From positions 1-23,869 of the forward strand of contig UROC01000023.1 of assembly GCA_900549345.1 (NCBI GenBank): 23,869 bases of DNA, in the 5' to 3' direction. Source of the DNA: an uncultured Collinsella sp. Its GTDB lineage: Bacteria; Actinomycetota; Coriobacteriia; Coriobacteriales; Coriobacteriaceae. Under the pieces are notes generated by a model that had not been told where the DNA came from, searched no databases, and saw nothing but the letters and a program-made list of their open reading frames with translations. The translations under genes were made by a program, and so were the position numbers. This document shows, piece by piece, positions 21,716 to 23,869 of this stretch. Positions within the stretch are counted from its first letter, which is position 1; the number at the start of each line of letters is the position of its first letter.

Positions 21716-23209
21716 ATGCAGACCCCGCTCATTCTCCCCCAAATCGTTGCGCTCGATATTGTCTTTGCCCTGGCTGCTTGCCTGCAGACGATCCACGTTC
21801 CGCTCATCGTATCGCGTCGCTCGTCCTATAACCGTAAGGCGATTTGCGCCTACGAAGCGAGCCTCGTGGTTCACCTGATGGTTTCGGCGCTTATCCTGTT
21901 CGCGTCGTCTGGCTCGTATTTGGTGGCGCCACCTGGCGTTTGCGCCAGGGCAATGGGCGGAGCGCTGTGGCTCAACGCCGCGATCTTTGCCTATGGCGTG
22001 GTACTTATGGTGCACTATCGTCGCCCTGCCATGCTGACTGAGCTGCTGCTCGTTGCCGCCGTAACGCCGCCAGTGGTTGCTGCCATGGGTTCGGCGTGGA
22101 CCGTTGTCCCTATCGCAGAGGGAGCGTTCTTCCTATTCCGTTCCATCGCGGCGCTCTTGATGGACGTCCGTAACCGCCAGGAGGATATTACCGCGTTCTC
22201 GACGATCGAAACCATCAACGTGATTCCCGTGGGCATCCTGTATCTGGACCCGAGGGGCCGTCCGCTGCTCATGAACCGCTGCATGCGCAAAAACCTGGCG
22301 GATCTTCATATGCCCACCGACCTACGCGACATGAGCGACACATGGAACGACCTGCGCAAACTTAGCATGCAAATGCCCGAAAGCAGCAGGAACCGCGTGC
22401 GGATCAACCTGGACCGCTTTGGTGAGGCGCGTGCGGTGGTTGAGGTCTCTCCCGCCGAGATTCGCCTATTTGTGTGCGATCGCGTTATGGTTTCGGGCCG
22501 TTCGTTCGAGCGCATTATCGGTCTTGATGTGACAGAGTATGCGCATGCTCATGATCGCCTGGCGCAAGCCAACCACCTGCTTGAGCTTGCGGGCCAAGAG
22601 CTCCAAGCCCAGATCGAAGAAGTCAAAAAGGTTGCCGACAATGCGGCCTACCTGCGCATGCGTTCCCGCGTGCACGATGTGATCGGCCAGCGTCTGTCCA
22701 TCCTCCATCGCTATTTGGAGGAGGGGCGCCTGGACGACGAGTCGCTCGAGCAGATCGATCCGTTGCTGCGCTCGATCGCCGTCGACCTGCGCAGTGGCGG
22801 CGCCAGTGAGCCGGCGGAGCAGTTGGGTGATATCGTCCATGCTTTTGGCCTGGTGAGTGTGCAGATCGATGTTGAGGGTGCGCTGCCTGAGAACGCGCGT
22901 GTCGCCGCCGCATTTTTGCAGATTATCCGCGAGGCCTCGACCAATGCCACCAAGCATGCGCAGGCGCATCGGGTCCATGTGCGCTTGTGGCAGGAGGGGA
23001 CGGATGCTGACGCCGTCGCGCGCATGACGATTTCTAACGACGGGTCTCCGGCCCCCGTATCGTATCGCGAGGGAACGGGTATCCCAGGTATGAGGCATGT
23101 CGCGCAAGATCTGGGTGGCAGCCTAGAGGTCCACGCCACCCAGCCCTTTACGCTTACGGTATCCATTCCGCTTAACGCCAACAACACGTCCCAAAGGAGA
23201 AACTCATGA
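21716..23209 (+). CDS. Membrane sensor histidine kinase (HisKA_3-like, NarL-type partner)
   Basis: A 497-residue kinase. Roughly five to six hydrophobic segments occupy residues 5-150, followed by a PAS-like region (about 160-275) and a coiled-coil helix. The phospho-acceptor is His320 in RSRVHDVIGQRLS, the DHp type that pairs with LuxR-class regulators. The ATPase domain shows the N-box REASTNATKHAQ (about 405-417) and the glycine box GTGIPGMRH. All catalytic elements are present, unlike the preceding gene's product. The ATG at 21716, 5 nt after GGGTGAG, is chosen; an in-frame GTG at 21710 would overlap the previous stop codon. Its TGA overlaps the regulator's ATG (ATGA), so the three genes are one coupled unit. 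The signal is unknown. Confidence 0.88.
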   Translation: MQTPLILPQIVALDIVFALAACLQTIHVPLIVSRRSSYNRKAICAYEASLVVHLMVSALILFASSGSYLVAPPGVCARAMGGALWLNAAIFAYGVVLMVHYRRPAMLTELLLVAAVTPPVVAAMGSAWTVVPIAEGAFFLFRSIAALLMDVRNRQEDITAFSTIETINVIPVGILYLDPRGRPLLMNRCMRKNLADLHMPTDLRDMSDTWNDLRKLSMQMPESSRNRVRINLDRFGEARAVVEVSPAEIRLFVCDRVMVSGRSFERIIGLDVTEYAHAHDRLAQANHLLELAGQELQAQIEEVKKVADNAAYLRMRSRVHDVIGQRLSILHRYLEEGRLDDESLEQIDPLLRSIAVDLRSGGASEPAEQLGDIVHAFGLVSVQIDVEGALPENARVAAAFLQIIREASTNATKHAQAHRVHVRLWQEGTDADAVARMTISNDGSPAPVSYREGTGIPGMRHVAQDLGGSLEVHATQPFTLTVSIPLNANNTSQRRNS

Positions 23210-23829
23210 TCCGCGTGTTAATTGTCGAAGATCAGGCCATCCTGCGCGAGAGCCTGGCGCGCTCCGTTGGCGACCAGCCCGATATGACCGTCGTTGCCGC
23301 GATCGCCGATGCCTCCGAAGCCTTGGGTGTCGCGCTCAAGGAGCGCCCGGACATGATACTGATGGACGTGTGCACCGAACACGATTCAAACGGCATCGTG
23401 GCGGCGGCACGTATCAAGGAGCAGCTGCCCGAGTGTCGCATCATTATCATGACCGGCATGCCCGAGATCACCTTTGTCGATCAGGCCCGCGAGGCGGGCG
23501 TCGATAGCTTTGTGTACAAGAACGTCGGTATCGACGAGCTGTTCGCCGTGATGCGCTCCACGTTGGCGGGCTACTGCACGTTTCCCAAGCCGCCCGAGAG
23601 CATTTTTTCGGGCACGGCGGCCCTCGACGATGTCGAGCTATCGATTTTGCGCCTTGCCTGCGAGGGCAAAAGTCGTCGCGAGATCGCGGCCGAGCTGTTT
23701 ATGAGTGAGGGTACCATCAAACGCCGCATCTCGGAGATTCTGAGCAAGACCGGCTATGACAACATTATGCGCCTGGCCGTACATGCGGTGACTGAGGGCA
23801 GTATCGTTCCCAACATGGAGCGCCCGTAA
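23206..23829 (+). CDS. NarL/LuxR-family response regulator
   Basis: A 207-residue two-component regulator. The receiver domain (about 1-120) has the acidic pocket Glu8-Asp9, phospho-acceptor Asp54 in ILMDV, Thr83 in IIMTGM and Lys105 in FVYKN. A LuxR-type helix-turn-helix (about 140-202) contains LSILRLACEGKSRREIAAELFMSEGTIKRRISEILSKTG, as in NarL. Its ATG overlaps the kinase stop codon (ATGA), and AAAGGAGA lies upstream inside the kinase gene. It should be phosphorylated by that kinase and act on DNA. The 40 bases after its stop codon hold nothing recognisable before the window ends, so it may be the last gene of the unit. Targets are unknown. Confidence 0.93.
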   Translation: MIRVLIVEDQAILRESLARSVGDQPDMTVVAAIADASEALGVALKERPDMILMDVCTEHDSNGIVAAARIKEQLPECRIIIMTGMPEITFVDQAREAGVDSFVYKNVGIDELFAVMRSTLAGYCTFPKPPESIFSGTAALDDVELSILRLACEGKSRREIAAELFMSEGTIKRRISEILSKTGYDNIMRLAVHAVTEGSIVPNMERP

Positions 23830-23869
23830 TCGACGTGCTCGCCCGTGTTCCGGCGCCGTAAAGATAGGC

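Overview
The window looks like chromosome from a gut Coriobacteriia, most likely a Collinsella-type organism. This is inferred from about 60% GC, strong AGGAGG-type ribosome binding sites, and the mix of beta-glucoside PTS, intracellular glycosidases and 7TM sensor genes. No ribosomal or phylogenetic marker is present, so the assignment is tentative.

Layout. Positions 1-97 hold the 3' part of a tRNA-Glu and its terminator. Positions 206-2229 (+) carry a flippase-like membrane protein (LPG-synthase TM family) and a TetR regulator preceded by a palindrome. Positions 2342-7735 (-) form a five-gene unit read right to left: a Tat-exported CbiK-type chelatase lipoprotein, a small NEAT-like lipoprotein, a substrate-binding lipoprotein with its own NEAT-like domain, a BtuC/FecD permease, and an ATPase with an extra C-terminal domain. 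A cobalamin riboswitch (7858-7982, -) lies in its leader. This unit is the most interesting in the window: a B12-repressed surface system that appears to bind, metallate or demetallate, and import a tetrapyrrole or corrinoid.

Positions of about 8197-9630 hold an IS30-family insertion sequence (transposase on -), much richer in GC than its neighbours and followed by a perfect 38-nt palindrome. It separates the riboswitch operon from a glycoside locus on the + strand (9802-19481): a BglG/LicT antiterminator, a PTS EIIBC, GH3, GH43, GH35-like and GH1 (6-phospho-beta-glucosidase) genes, closed by a strong terminator. None of the four glycosidases has a signal peptide, so they should act on imported oligosaccharides or phospho-glycosides. 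Most spacers in the locus contain strong stem-loops without a U-tract, and the one between the PTS and GH3 genes can fold in two mutually exclusive ways.

The 348-nt gap 19482-19829 holds the terminator, two hairpins with the same 13-nt loop but different self-complementary stems, and between them a perfect 18-bp inverted repeat. Positions 19830-23829 (+) are a translationally coupled three-gene signalling unit: a 7TM sensor whose kinase region looks degenerate, an intact membrane histidine kinase, and a LuxR-type response regulator. Its targets cannot be read from the sequence.
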